This document shows, piece after piece, positions 20,966 to 29,585 of a stretch of 64,000 nucleotides of DNA. Made by a program: the position numbers and the translations under genes. Origin of the DNA: Bettongia penicillata ogilbyi (lineage: Eukaryota; Chordata; Mammalia; Diprotodontia; Potoroidae); assembly GCA_023548195.1 (NCBI GenBank), contig JAJHZJ010000251.1:930001-994000 (forward strand), read 5' to 3'. The notes under the pieces were generated by a model. It saw nothing but the letters and a program-made list of their open reading frames with translations, made no database searches and had not been told where the DNA came from. The first letter of the stretch is position 1. Each line of letters opens with the position of its first letter.

Positions 20966-21504
20966 CTTATAGTGGAACTGCTGTACGATGGTGATTTAAA
21001 CCTAATGTCTGCAAAATCTAATTTCTGTTTTCCAGTTTTCCCAATAGGTTTTGTCTAATGGAAGTGCCACTAGTTGATGTCCTTGAGTTTATTGTTTATT
21101 AGATTATTATAGTGTTCAGTTGATCAGCTTTTCTATTTTTTTAACCAGTGGCAAATAGTTTTGAAAATAGCTGCTCTGTAGCATGTTTTGAGATCTGGTA
21201 ATGGTCGGCTACTTTAATTCCTAATATTTGTCATCCTTTCTCTTCAAATCTTAGCTTCGTATTCATCCTGATAAATTTTATGACTATTTTATGTATTTGG
21301 TAGTTCTGGTATGGTACTGAATCTGTATATTGCTTTAGGTACTGTGATAATTTTTACATTGGCAAGGTCCACCAGGAACAGTGACTCTCCAATTATTTGT
21401 TTTCCACCATTTCTATAATAAGAGGTTTTAGAATTGTGTTGATATGCACTTTACATTGATATGTACTAATTGTACTTTCAGTCAACAATATATCAAGCAT
21501 TTAG

Positions 21505-21772
21505 CGGGGAAAGGAACAGGCATCAATAGAGTGCCTCCTATGTTCTAGGCACTCTGCTGAGTGCTTTTTATAAATACCTTATCTAATCCTTACAATCACC
21601 TTGCAAGGTAGATGTTATTAGTATTCCCATTCTACAGTTGAAGAAACTGAGGCAAACTGAGGGTAAGTGACTTGCCTAAGGGTTACAAAGCAAGTAAGTA
21701 TCTGATTCTGAATTTGAACTCAGGTCCTCTTGATTCTAGGCCCAGCATGCTATCCACTTCACTGCCAGCTTA
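21505..21772 (-). mobile_element. MIR-tailed SINE, full length
   Basis: Plus strand: GAGTGCCTCCTATGTTCTAGGCACTCTGC (tail), GGTAGATGTTATTAGTATTCCCATTCTACAG, GAAGAAACTGAGGCAAACTGAGGGTAAGTGACTTGCC, GGCCCAGCATGCTATCCACTTC (head). Confidence 0.8.
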
Positions 21773-22330
21773 AGAGCCTACTATGTGATAGGCATTGTAT
21801 TAGAGATACAAGTTCAAAGAGCAAAGCTGTCTCTACTTACAAAGAACTTATTCTAATGAAAGAGACGAGTTCATATAAAATATCTATACAGCATGAATAT
21901 AAAGTTTATACATGTAAAATTGTTTAATACAAGACAGTTTGGTAAGGAAGGTACTAGCACTTTTCAGGATCATGAAGTCTTCATGCAGAAGATGGTACTT
22001 GAGCTGTGTCTTAAAAGAAGATAGCAGCTCTGTAATGTGGAGGGCAGCCAGTGCAAAGGAACTGGCAGGAGATGGAGTATTATGAGTGAGAAACAGGGCA
22101 GGCAGGTATGAAAAGGAATGCCCAATTAAGCTTGGAAAGATGGGCTGGAGTCACATTGTGGTTTTAAAGGTTAAACAGGAGGTTATATCCCTGGAGTTGG
22201 TTTGAGTTAGGAGAGTGATATGGTCAGATCTGTTTAGGATGGATTGTAGTAGTGAGAAACTGGAGGCTGGGAGAATAGATAGGAGCTTGTTGGAATAATC
22301 TAGGTGAGAGGTGATAAGGACCTGAACTTA
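21773..22330 (+). mobile_element. Repeat D, nearly complete copy
   Basis: AGCCTACTATGTGATAGGCATTG start; AAAGAACTTATTCTAATGAAAGAGA; CAGTGCAAAGGAACTGGCAGG; GGTTAAACAGGAGGTTATATCCC; AGAGTGATATGGTCAGATCTG; CTTGTTGGAATAATCTAGGTGAGAGGTGATAAGGACCTGAACT. Shows repeat D continues past the GGTCAGATCTG block. Confidence 0.7.
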
Positions 22331-22334
22331 GTTG

Positions 22335-23300
22335 GTGGTTGTATGGATGGAGAGTAGGATTGGTCTTTTTTATCAGGGTTTCTACTACTTGGGTAAAGTT
22401 TTTCACTTTTTGTTTTAAGCTTATTTATTCTCCTGACACTTTTAAGATTACTAATTTAATTTTTTATTATTTACGTTTTCCATATTCTCTTAAGAATTCT
22501 TATTTTCTGGAGTTCTGCTAGTTACTGCAAAACTATTCTGGAATTTTAGGGTGTTCTCAAACCATAATATTTCTTTCATTGTATTGGTGGTTTTCTTCTC
22601 TACACTTGGAATAGTTGGGGAAGGACCCTCTCCATACTGTTCCTTGGATGCTTCTGGTGGTTTTCAATAACTGGACTTACTGTCACTCCTGCTCTTTAAT
22701 GCATAATTCAAGATTAGGAGTACAAGCTTCCAAGCAGCCACAATGAACTTTTTATTTGAAGTACAGTAATCAGCAGACCTGTTTGAGAATAGCTCTTTTT
22801 GGTCCTGTCTTCTCCATTAGTTTTGGTAGTACAGATTCATATACCTGGCAGGGTGTGGAATCCCAGGACATAGTTCCTTATCTTTTCTTGCAGTCTCAGG
22901 GTGGGTTAGTGGAAGTGAGATCATATTCCTCACTTGCTTAAGATACCATATTGGAGTCTTCAACTGGGGAATTAATCTAGAGCCAGGATCTTTTCTATCT
23001 CTTTAGCATTCTAGGCCTTGTTGAGGGTGCCATATTGGGGATGTCACTCACTGGTTGCTAACTCTTTCTGTAGTCCTGATTCAAGTGACTAAGTTCAGGC
23101 CCCTGCCTCATGCTGCATATTGTAGCAGCACCAGGCTTACTCCCTTTACAATCCTTGATTGGAGTGGCTGACACCTACTTTCTTCCACAGAACTAAATAA
23201 GTTAAAGGAGCTAAGGAATCAGTCTCATAAATGAGGTTGTGGAAACAAGAATCTTAAGCTTTGGGTTCTACCTTCTCCCATAGTTTTTCTGAATCCAAGC
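22335..23300. other. Unassigned T-rich sequence
   Basis: No repeat identified with confidence. Words such as CCATATTGGAGTCTTC and CACTGGTTGCTAACTCTTTC faintly recall reversed L1 5' UTR sequence, but I cannot support that. ORFs of 60-61 codons here have no domain. Confidence 0.4.
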
Positions 23301-23309
23301 CCATCACTC

Positions 23310-23450
23310 CTTTTACTGTGTTACATATTCACTATTTTGACAACTCCTTGAGATTAAAGACTTTAAAATTTTATTTTTGTATCTCCCTGAATATTTACCA
23401 TAGTAGGCTAAGAAGTAGTATGCCCTGAGCAAACTTTCACTGAATTAATA
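23310..23450 (+). mobile_element. L2 3' end, diverged
   Basis: ACTCCTTGAGATTAAAGACTTTA, TTTTGTATCTCCCTGAATATTTACCATAGTAGG and ACTGAATTAATACTG match the L2 3' end order. Confidence 0.5.
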
Positions 23451-23544
23451 CTGAATCATCAATGAGAAAGAACCTCAGACATCATCAAGTGTATTTAATA
23501 CTTGAGTAGTACTATGATACTATGAATATAGTATAATATATTTA

Positions 23545-23730
23545 GAAATGCAAAGAACCTCAGAGGTCATCAGGTATAACTGTTTTATTTAATAGATAAA
23601 GAAACTCAGGCACAGAGAGATTAGCTGACTTGCACAAGGTCACACAGCTGGTGTTTGAGGTAGAATTTGAACCCAGTCCTTCCTATCTCCAAATCTTGCA
23701 CTGTGTGCTATTATTCCCACAGTACCTACA
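23545..23730 (-). mobile_element. Short-tailed SINE
   Basis: Plus strand: AAAGAACCTCAGAGGTCATCAGG, AAAGAAACTCAGGCACAGAGAGATTAGCTGACTTGCACAAGGTCACACAGCTGG. Confidence 0.75.
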
Positions 23731-23787
23731 CAAGGTTATTTGAGATAAAATTGGTTTATATAGATTTTCATTCCATAGCATGAAATA

Positions 23788-24098
23788 GGGGCAGCTGGGT
23801 GGTGCAGTGGATAGAGCACCAGTCAGGAGGACCTGAGTTCAAATCTCACCTCAGACACTTGACATTTACTAATTGTGTGACCTTGGGCAAGTCACTTAAC
23901 CCCAATTGCCTCATCCTGGGTCATCTCCAGTCATCTTGATGAATATCTGGTCACTGGCTTCAGATGACTCTGGAGGAGAAGTGAGGCTAATGACCTGTAC
24001 AGCCCTCCTTCATTCAAAACAAAGTCAAGAGCAAGACATGTCATCATTTCTCTGATGGCATGGTCTTCTTCTGCAACAAAGGACAAACACACACACAT
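23788..24098 (+). mobile_element. GGACAAACAC-tailed SINE, full length, well preserved
   Basis: GGGGCAGCTGGGTGGTGCAGTGGATAG head; GGAGGACCTGAGTTCAAATCTC (B box); CATCCTGGGTCATCTCCAGTC; GGCTTCAGATGACTCTGGAGG; TCTGATGGCATGGTCTTCTTC; ends ACAAAGGACAAACACACACAC. Close to the copy at 40531, so comparatively young. Confidence 0.9.
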
Positions 24099-24255
24099 AT
24101 AATAGCTGAAAGTCTGATAAAGCTATAGAAAGTAAAAACTGGAGAAAAGATTCAATATTTACCATATGTAACTGGGGGAAAAAAGTGGTCAATTTGGCTG
24201 AAATAAGATGTAGACTGGTAGGCTCTATATTCCAGTAAATTTCAGGTGACCGAGA

Positions 24256-24257
<2 letters not shown>

Positions 24258-24290
<33 letters not shown>

Positions 24291-24478
24291 GTCTCTCGTT
24301 CTCTCTCTCGCTCTTTCTCACATATACATATATACTATATATAAAAATATGTATATAATGTTTGGAAGATAGTAGAATAAAATAATTATTTCAGTTTTGA
24401 AAGGGAAAAGGATAAACAGAAGGGATTATTAGAGATAAGGTATATGTTTAACTACCATATATATATATATATATACAC
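24258..24478. repeat. (CT)n block (24258-24318) and TA-rich tracts
   Basis: CT with TCTGTCTGTCTCTCGTTCTC interruptions, then ACATATACATATATACTATATA, and a separate pure TA run at 24458-24474. Confidence 0.9.
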
Positions 24479-24479
24479 A

Positions 24480-25425
24480 AATATTTAAAATGTGCAATAT
24501 TAAACAACATAACTAAAATAAAAATGACAGAGGGAAATATTTATGGTAATTATTACAGACAAGAAAATGACATTTGAAATATATGAGGGAATATTTAAAA
24601 GCCATAGTGATAAACACCTTGTACATAATTGATGTGAATAGCCAAAGTATAATTTTATTTTATTAATCAGAAGACTACTTACATTTGAAATATAGTAATA
24701 TTTGTTACCCATACCTGACAGACACTATTTAATCAATCTACACAAGGTATGTTTTATTATTAATTATTTAACAACATGATTGGTGCTGTTTTGTACTTAT
24801 GGCTTCATAGACCATTGCAACAATCCGATACCACTGAAAACTAGAGGGAATTATTGACTTCAATTTGAAAATAACTGCTCCAAAAATATTGATAGAAAAA
24901 TTTGACTAATAATAAGGACTTTTAACTAAATATGTTTATTCATTTGGCTGGATTTACTTTTCCTTTCAAATAATATGGAGAGTTGTAGTTTTTATATCAT
25001 TAAAATGACTTGGCTAAATTCACTTCCTAATATGAAAGTGTTTACCCTCACTCAAAAAAACAAAACAAAACAGGACAAAACCAACAACAGCAACACCAGT
25101 CACAAACAGTACAGCTTTTCTTGACCATCTCATTATGAAGTTTGCGAAACTCCCGATTCCAAATCAGCAGCAATATTTTATATAATTTAATTAGTCACAC
25201 TAAAAACTGTTTGTGGCTTCCCTGAATGCCTTGACTCTATTACCAGAAATTCTGTTTCATTATTTAGATGTCTTCTCAAGGATTGGAGAACTATTTTACA
25301 CATTAAATAATATTACAGAGCCTTCCCCTTTGATAATAATTTTTCCATTTTCTATCATATTATATCCATTAGTAAGAAAATTGCACACAGATACTATGAG
25401 TTTAGAAATGATTTTGAAGGAAGTT
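24480..25425. other. AT-rich unassigned sequence
   Basis: No repeat recognised apart from a short A/C tract (25050-25110, AAAACAAAACAAAAC and CCAACAACAGCAAC). The 92-codon ORF at 25213-25491 runs into the next SINE and shows no domain. Confidence 0.5.
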
Positions 25426-25429
25426 GGAC

Positions 25430-25645
25430 TTTGTAAATCATATGATCTTAGGACCATAAATTTAGAGAAAGAAGTGATTTTTCAGGGCTAACTAATCAAC
25501 CACCTTAATTTTTATAGTTGAGGAAACTGAGATCCAGAAAGTTAAGTGACTTATTCAGGGTCACATAGTGAGTAGGTAGTAGAGCCAGGCCTTTGACTCC
25601 AAATCCAGCTCTCCTCCCATTGTACCATGCTGCTTCATCTACACA
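25430..25645 (-). mobile_element. Short-tailed SINE
   Basis: Plus strand: ATCTTAGGACCATAAATTTAGAGAAAGAAGTG, AGTTGAGGAAACTGAGATCCAGAAAGTTAAGTGACTTATTCAGGGTCACATAG, CCCATTGTACCATGCTGC head end. Confidence 0.75.
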
Positions 25646-25649
25646 TATA

Positions 25650-26145
25650 AGAAAATAGTAAAAATAAATGTATTCTATGTGTTTATTCACTGCAGACAAA
25701 GTAAGGTCTTGCTGAACTATTTCGATGCAAAATTTTAATATTCAAAGAGATCTGTGATCTAATTAATTCTGGAGTTCCTTCCAAAAATGAAGATTATTCC
25801 TGCCCATCTTGTGTGACTCTTGTCTTTGTTCACCTATGAGTTCTTCATATGACGGAATGTTTTAGAAGCTGTCCTCACTTATACCTGACACTATGAGGGT
25901 ACCAGAAGAGCACTCTGGCTTTCCATTTGTCATTATTTTTGCCATATGATCAGACCTTTTCTTTTTCTATTATACAGTTTTTTGATTTGTTTGATTTTTT
26001 TTTAAAGACTGTACATACAAGATCACTTTCATTATAGGAAGTATTTGGTATAGTCCAAGCACAGGTAGGCACAGTGGATGCAAATATAAGAACAAAGCAA
26101 TTTTTACCTCCAAGGAGCTTATGTTGTAGTAAGCAAAGGTTTTTA
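25650..26145 (+). mobile_element. Unassigned to 26035, then repeat D start
   Basis: 26040-26145 has AGTCCAAGCACAGG..AGTGGATGCAAATATAAGAACAAAGCAATTTTTACCTCCAAGGAGCTTATGTTGTAG, the first part of repeat D. The 390 bp before it show nothing recognisable. Confidence 0.5.
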
Positions 26146-26249
26146 GCTTTGATCTCCAATGGGTCATTGGTGGATGTTTTTGGGGGGTGGGAGGAGGAAG
26201 TCTGTGTGCTTGGAAGGAAGAAAAATTCTGTCTTTATCTCTGTTGTTGT

Positions 26250-26264
26250 TTGTCATTCATTCTT
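26250..26264. repeat. Target-site duplication of the HAL1, 3' copy
   Basis: TTGTCATTCATTCTT, identical to 29329-29343. It adjoins the T-rich (reverse poly-A) end of the element. Confidence 0.9.
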
Positions 26265-26337
26265 TTTTTTGGTTTATCTTATTTTATTTTTTTAATATAA
26301 ATTTATTTATTTAATTTTTACATTCATTTTCACAAAA

Positions 26338-26660
26338 TTTTGGGTTCCAAATTTTCTCCCCATTTATCCCCTCCCCCCACCCCAATACACCGAGCATTCT
26401 AATTTCCCCTATCACCAATTTACCCTCTCTTCTGTCATCCCTCCCTTCTCTTCTCCCCATCCTCTCTTTTGTCCTGTAGGGCCAGATGTCTTTCTATTCC
26501 CCATTAACTGTATTTCTTATTTCCTAGCAGCAACAACAATACTCAACAGTTGTTCCTAAAACTTTGAGTTCCAAATTCTCCCCATCCCTCCCTCCCCACC
26601 CATTCCCTTTGAGAAGGCAAGCAATTCAATATAGGCCATATCTGTGAGGTTTTGCAAATA
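26338..26660 (-). repeat. Two L1-3'-end-like motifs inside the HAL1 3' UTR
   Basis: On the plus strand TTTTGGGTTCCAAATTTTCTCCCC (26338) and ACTTTGAGTTCCAAATTCTCCCC (26561) are similar. The second is followed by TTTGAGAAGGCAAGCAATTCAATATAGG, the same order as the L1 3' end at 62235-62305 (GAGCTCCAAATTCTCTCC.., TTGAGAAGTTGAGCAATTTGATATAGA). Confidence 0.7.
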
Positions 26661-27119
26661 ACTTCGATAACAGTCGTGTTGTATAAGACTAACTGTATTT
26701 CCCTCCCTCCTATTCTGCCCCCACTGTTTCTATTCTGTCTTTTGATCCTGTCCCTCCCTTAATGTTGACTTCAAATTGCTCCCTTCTCCCATTGCCCTCC
26801 CTTCCATTATCCCTCCCTCCCTGCTTATCTCCTTCTCCCCCACTTTCCTGCACTGTAAGATAGGTTTTCATACCAAAATGGGTGTGCATTTTACTCCTAC
26901 CTTTAGTCGAATGTGATGAGGGTAAACTTCATGTTTTTTTCTCAGCTCTCCTCTTTTTCCCTCCACTAAAAAGTCTCCTGCTTACCTCTTGAATGAGATA
27001 TAATTTACCCCATTCCATTTCACCCTCTCTCCTCCCACTACATTTCTCTCTCACCATTTACCTTAATTTCTTTTAAGATATGATGACATCCTATTCAATT
27101 CACTCTGTGCTCTCTGTCT

Positions 27120-27210
27120 CTGTGTGTGCGTGCATGTGTGTATGTTTGTGTGCGTGCACACATGTACGTGTGTGTGTGTGCATGTATGAGTGTGTACGTC
27201 TGTGTGTGGT
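27120..27210. repeat. Imperfect (TG)n in the HAL1 3' UTR
   Basis: TGTGTGTGCGTGCATGTGTG and CATGTACGTGTGTGTGTGTG, many TG units with CG and CA interruptions. Confidence 0.9.
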
Positions 27211-27302
27211 CCCACCAACTACCCAGATATTGAAAAGTTTTAAGAGTTACAAATATTGTCTTTCCATGTAGGAATGTAAACAGTTCACTTTTGGTAAGTC
27301 CC

Positions 27303-28449
27303 TTATGACTTCTCTTTGCTGTTTACTTTTTCATGCTTCTTCTCATTCTTGTGTTTGAAAGTCAATTTTTTTTTTCAGCTCTGGTCTTTTCATCAAGAAT
27401 TCTTGAAAGTCCTCTGTTTCATTGAAAGACCATATTTTCCCCTGAAGTATTATACTCAGTTTTGCTGGGTAGGTGATTCTTGGTTTGAGTCCTAGTTCCT
27501 TTGATTTCTGGAATATCCTATGGCATGCCCTTCGATCCCTTAATGTAGAAGCTGCTAGATTTTAAGTTATCCTGATTTTATTTCCACAATACTGCAATTG
27601 TTTCTTTCTAGCTGCTTGCAATATTTTCTCCTTGACCTGGGAATTCTGGAATTTGGCCACAATGTTCCTAGGAGTTTCTCTTTTTGGATCTCTTTCAGGC
27701 GGTGATCAATGGATTCCTTCAATACTTATTTTGCCCTCTGTTTCTAGAATCTCAGGGAAGTTTTCCTTGATAATTTCATGAAAGATGATGTCTAGGCTCT
27801 TTTTTTTTTGATCATGGCTTTCAGGTAGTCCCATAATTTTTTAATTGTCTCTCCTGGATCTATTTTCCAGGTCAGTTGTTTTTCCAATGAGATATTTCAC
27901 ATTATCTTCCATTTTTTCATTCTTTTGGTTTTGTTTTATGATTTCTTGGTTTCTCAGAAAGTCATTAGACTCCATCTGTTCCATTCTAATCTTGAGAGAA
28001 CTATTTTCTTCAGTGACCTTTTGAACCTCTTTTTCCATTTGGCTAATTTTGCTTTTGAAAGCATTCTTCTCCTCATTGGCTTTTTGAACCTCTTTTGCCA
28101 ATTGAGTGAGCCTATTTTTCAAGGTGTTATTTTCTTGAGCATTGTTTTGGGTCTCCTTTACCAAGGTATTGACCCATTTTTCATGCTTTTCTTGCATCTC
28201 TCTCATTTCTCTTCCCAGTTTTTTCCCCACCTGTATAACTTGATTTTCAAAATCCTTTTTGAGCTCTTCCATGGCCTGAGCCCACTGGGCATCGACCTCG
28301 GATGTCTGGGATAGAGAGGTCCCAACCTCCACGTCCTTCCCTGATGGCAAGCATTGTACCTCTTCATCAGAAATGAAGGGAGGAAGGAACATCTCTTCCC
28401 CAAGAAAGTAGCTCTCTGTGGTCTTATTTTGCTTCCTTTTTCTGGGCAT
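27303..28449 (-). pseudogene. HAL1 ORF1 (L1 ORF1p-like RNA-binding protein), broken
   Basis: ATG at 28449-28447. The first 202 codons are open: a basic start (MPRKRKQNK), then a long coiled coil from about residue 55 to 195 with heptad blocks such as KEVQKANEEKNAFK and KEVQKVTEENSSLK, ending DLENRSRRDN, the junction typical of L1 ORF1p. A TAA follows (27843-27841). Beyond it the reading continues (KIMGLPESHDQ), shifts frame at a ten-base A/T run (27800-27809), and carries TGA at 27708 and TAA at 27564. The C-terminal domain is still legible (AKFQNSQVKEKILQAARKK, ITYPAKLSIILQGKIWSF) to a final TAA at 27303-27305. Usual L1 ORF1p is 340-390 residues; the whole here would be about 380. The N-terminal trimerising part is intact, the RNA-binding C-terminal part is not. 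Confidence 0.88.
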
Positions 28450-28559
28450 TTTCCCAGCCAGTTACTTGACTTTTGAGATTCCTCTCCACCCCCACCTAGA
28501 TCTGCCCAGCCAGTGCTTGGGGTCTGAGATTCAAATGCTGCTTCCCAGACTCAGGGCTT

Positions 28560-29027
28560 TCAGTGGCAGGTGTGGTTGCTATTCAATGTGAGCTTAAGTT
28601 CTGGTGCTTGGGTGGGGGCAGGGCCGCCTCCCAGATTCAGTTCCCTCAGGGGCTTTGTGCAGAGACATTCAGTAATGGAGTAGGTGGGCGCAGGGCCACC
28701 TCCCAGGCTCAGTTCCCTCAGGGGCTTTGTGCAGAGACATTCAGTAATGGAGTAGGTGGGGGCAGGGCCACCTCCCAGGCTCAGTTCCCTCAGGGGCTTT
28801 GTGCAGAGACATTCAGTAATGGAGCAGGTGGGGGCAGGGCTGTCTCCCAGGCTCAGCTCCCTCAGGGGCTTTATGCAGAGATCTTCGGTAATGGAGCTCC
28901 TGCAGCTGCTCGGGGAGTCCCGAGCTGCCCACTGCTGCCTCTGCTGCTCCCTCTGCCACTGCCTCCCAATTGGTCCCGAGTCACGGAGACACCCCGCTCC
29001 CCTCTTGGCCAGCCAAGTCTCTCTCAC
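28560..29027 (-). other. 155-codon sense ORF in the HAL1 5' UTR (doubtful gene)
   Basis: Upstream of ORF1 on the element's sense strand, ending 111 bp before the ORF1 ATG. It begins MRETWLAKRGAGC and carries four 24-residue units with the core ITECLCTKPLRELSLGGGPA. No known domain. It may be open only because the 72-bp unit lacks stops. Confidence 0.3.
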
Positions 29028-29030
29028 TAA
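28563..29030 (+). other. 155-codon antisense ORF in the HAL1 5' UTR (ORF0-like position)
   Basis: Opposite strand to ORF1, running from near ORF1 toward the element's 5' end, as primate L1 ORF0 does. It begins MAGVVAIQCELKFW and has 24-residue repeats with FPQGLCAETFSNG. A basis in the tandem repeat is likely. No evidence of expression from sequence alone. Confidence 0.3.
28609..28896. repeat. Four 72-bp tandem repeats in the HAL1 5' UTR
   Basis: The GTAATGGAG landmarks end at 28680, 28752, 28824 and 28896, exactly 72 bp apart. Units share GGGGGCAGGGC, CCTCCCAGGCTCAGTTCCC, TCAGGGGCTTTGTGCAGAGA. Units two and three are nearly identical. Position and tandem form recall the promoter monomers of rodent L1. 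The period is a multiple of three, so open frames pass through as 24-residue repeats on both strands. Confidence 0.95.
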
Positions 29031-29299
29031 CCTGTAGCGTCTGTGGGTGGAGGGACCTTCCCGGCTGCCGGAGGTTCTGTCTCTGAAGCCTGCTCAGACC
29101 TGCTCCTCTGGCGCCACGGCCAGGGTAGTGCAGGGGTGGGCTCTGCTTTCCGGGGCACGACGGACCCTGGGGATGGCTCTCTGGAACGGAAGTCTCTTCC
29201 ACTTCATTGGTGCGCATTTGCTCTGCTCCAGAATTTGTGGGGAGTTCTCTTTACAGGAAATTTATGGGCTGTGGATTCGGAGCTAGCATATGTGAGTCT

Positions 29300-29328
29300 T
29301 TCTACTCTGCCATCTTGGCTCCTCCCCC
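29300..29328 (-). promoter_or_regulatory. HAL1 5' terminus with YY1-type site
   Basis: GGGGGAGGAGCCAAGATGGC followed by AGAGTAGAAAG. CAAGATGGC is the YY1 core that in human L1 lies at the very start of the 5' UTR and sets the transcription start. Confidence 0.75.
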
Positions 29329-29343
29329 TTGTCATTCATTCTT
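29329..29343. repeat. Target-site duplication of the HAL1, 5' copy
   Basis: TTGTCATTCATTCTT, a perfect match to 26250-26264, directly abutting the GGGGG start of the element. Confidence 0.9.
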
Positions 29344-29466
29344 AAAGAGCATCATGACATCAGGAAGATGATGCTATGACTTGCAAGTGAATTTTATTTG
29401 AGAGAGGGCTTTGCAAAGTCATCAGTCTCACTTTCTCCTCTGGAGTCACATGGATCCAGTGGCAAG

Positions 29467-29534
<68 letters not shown>

Positions 29535-29535
29535 G
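29467..29535. repeat. (TCTA)n tetranucleotide microsatellite, about 16 repeats
   Basis: Uninterrupted TCTA from 29470 to 29533, then GATATATAGATCTATATATAG, a small palindromic AT tract. Confidence 0.98.
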
Positions 29536-29585
29536 ATATATAGATCTATATATAGATCTATATGGAGATGGCTTTCTTTCATTTC

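Larger units (their letters stand above)
19800..21470 (-). mobile_element. L1 ORF2 C-terminal and 3' region, degraded
   Basis: The plus strand reads the reversed L1: TAATAATATTCCATTACATTTATAT, GTTTGTTCAGTCATTCCTTA, GGGGATATATGCCTTACTAG, AGTGCATTAGTGTGCC, GAACTGCCTGTTCATATTC, AAATAGTTTTGAAAATAGCTGC, GATCTGGTAATGGTCGGCTAC. The same order occurs in the better preserved copy at 62165-64000. A (GT)n and a SINE interrupt it. Confidence 0.75.
26265..29328 (-). mobile_element. HAL1 (half-LINE) retrotransposon, apparently complete
   Basis: About 3.06 kb, flanked by identical 15-bp direct repeats. In minus-strand order: L1-type 5' terminus GGGGGAGGAGCCAAGATGGC (29328-29309); a GC-rich 5' UTR of about 0.88 kb with four 72-bp repeats; ORF1 (28449-27303, broken); about 1.04 kb of purine-rich 3' UTR with no ORF2; an A-rich end. 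HAL1 elements are L1 relatives that keep ORF1 only and must use L1 ORF2 protein in trans. The exact target duplication suggests ordinary target-primed reverse transcription without 5' truncation. Stops in ORF1 show this copy is inactive. Confidence 0.85.
26240..29470 (-). mobile_element. Repeat C copy split by the HAL1 insertion
   Basis: TGTTGTTGTTTGTCATTCATTCTT (26241-26264) continues after the HAL1 at 29344 as AAAGAGCATCATGACATCAGG, then GAGGGCTTTGCAAAGTCATCAGTCTCACTTTCTCCTCTGGAGTC and CATGGATCCAGTGGCAAGAT. Joined, this is the reverse of repeat C as at 47995-48310 (TTTGTCCTTTGTTCTTGAAGAGGACTATGACATC). It gives the pre-insertion target. Confidence 0.8.

Noticed and set aside
24025..24321. 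98-codon minus ORF with Arg-Glu repeats
   Set aside because: Made of a (CT)n block and a SINE tail.
25213..25491. 92-codon plus ORF
   Set aside because: No recognisable domain, AT-rich region, and its end lies in a reversed SINE.
27925..28314. 129-codon plus-strand ORF rich in Leu/Phe
   Set aside because: Antisense of the ORF1 coiled coil; Lys/Glu codons read backward give Phe/Leu. No independent support.
28203..28403. Extra 66-codon frame on the minus strand inside ORF1
   Set aside because: Shadow frame of the HAL1 ORF1 coiled-coil region.
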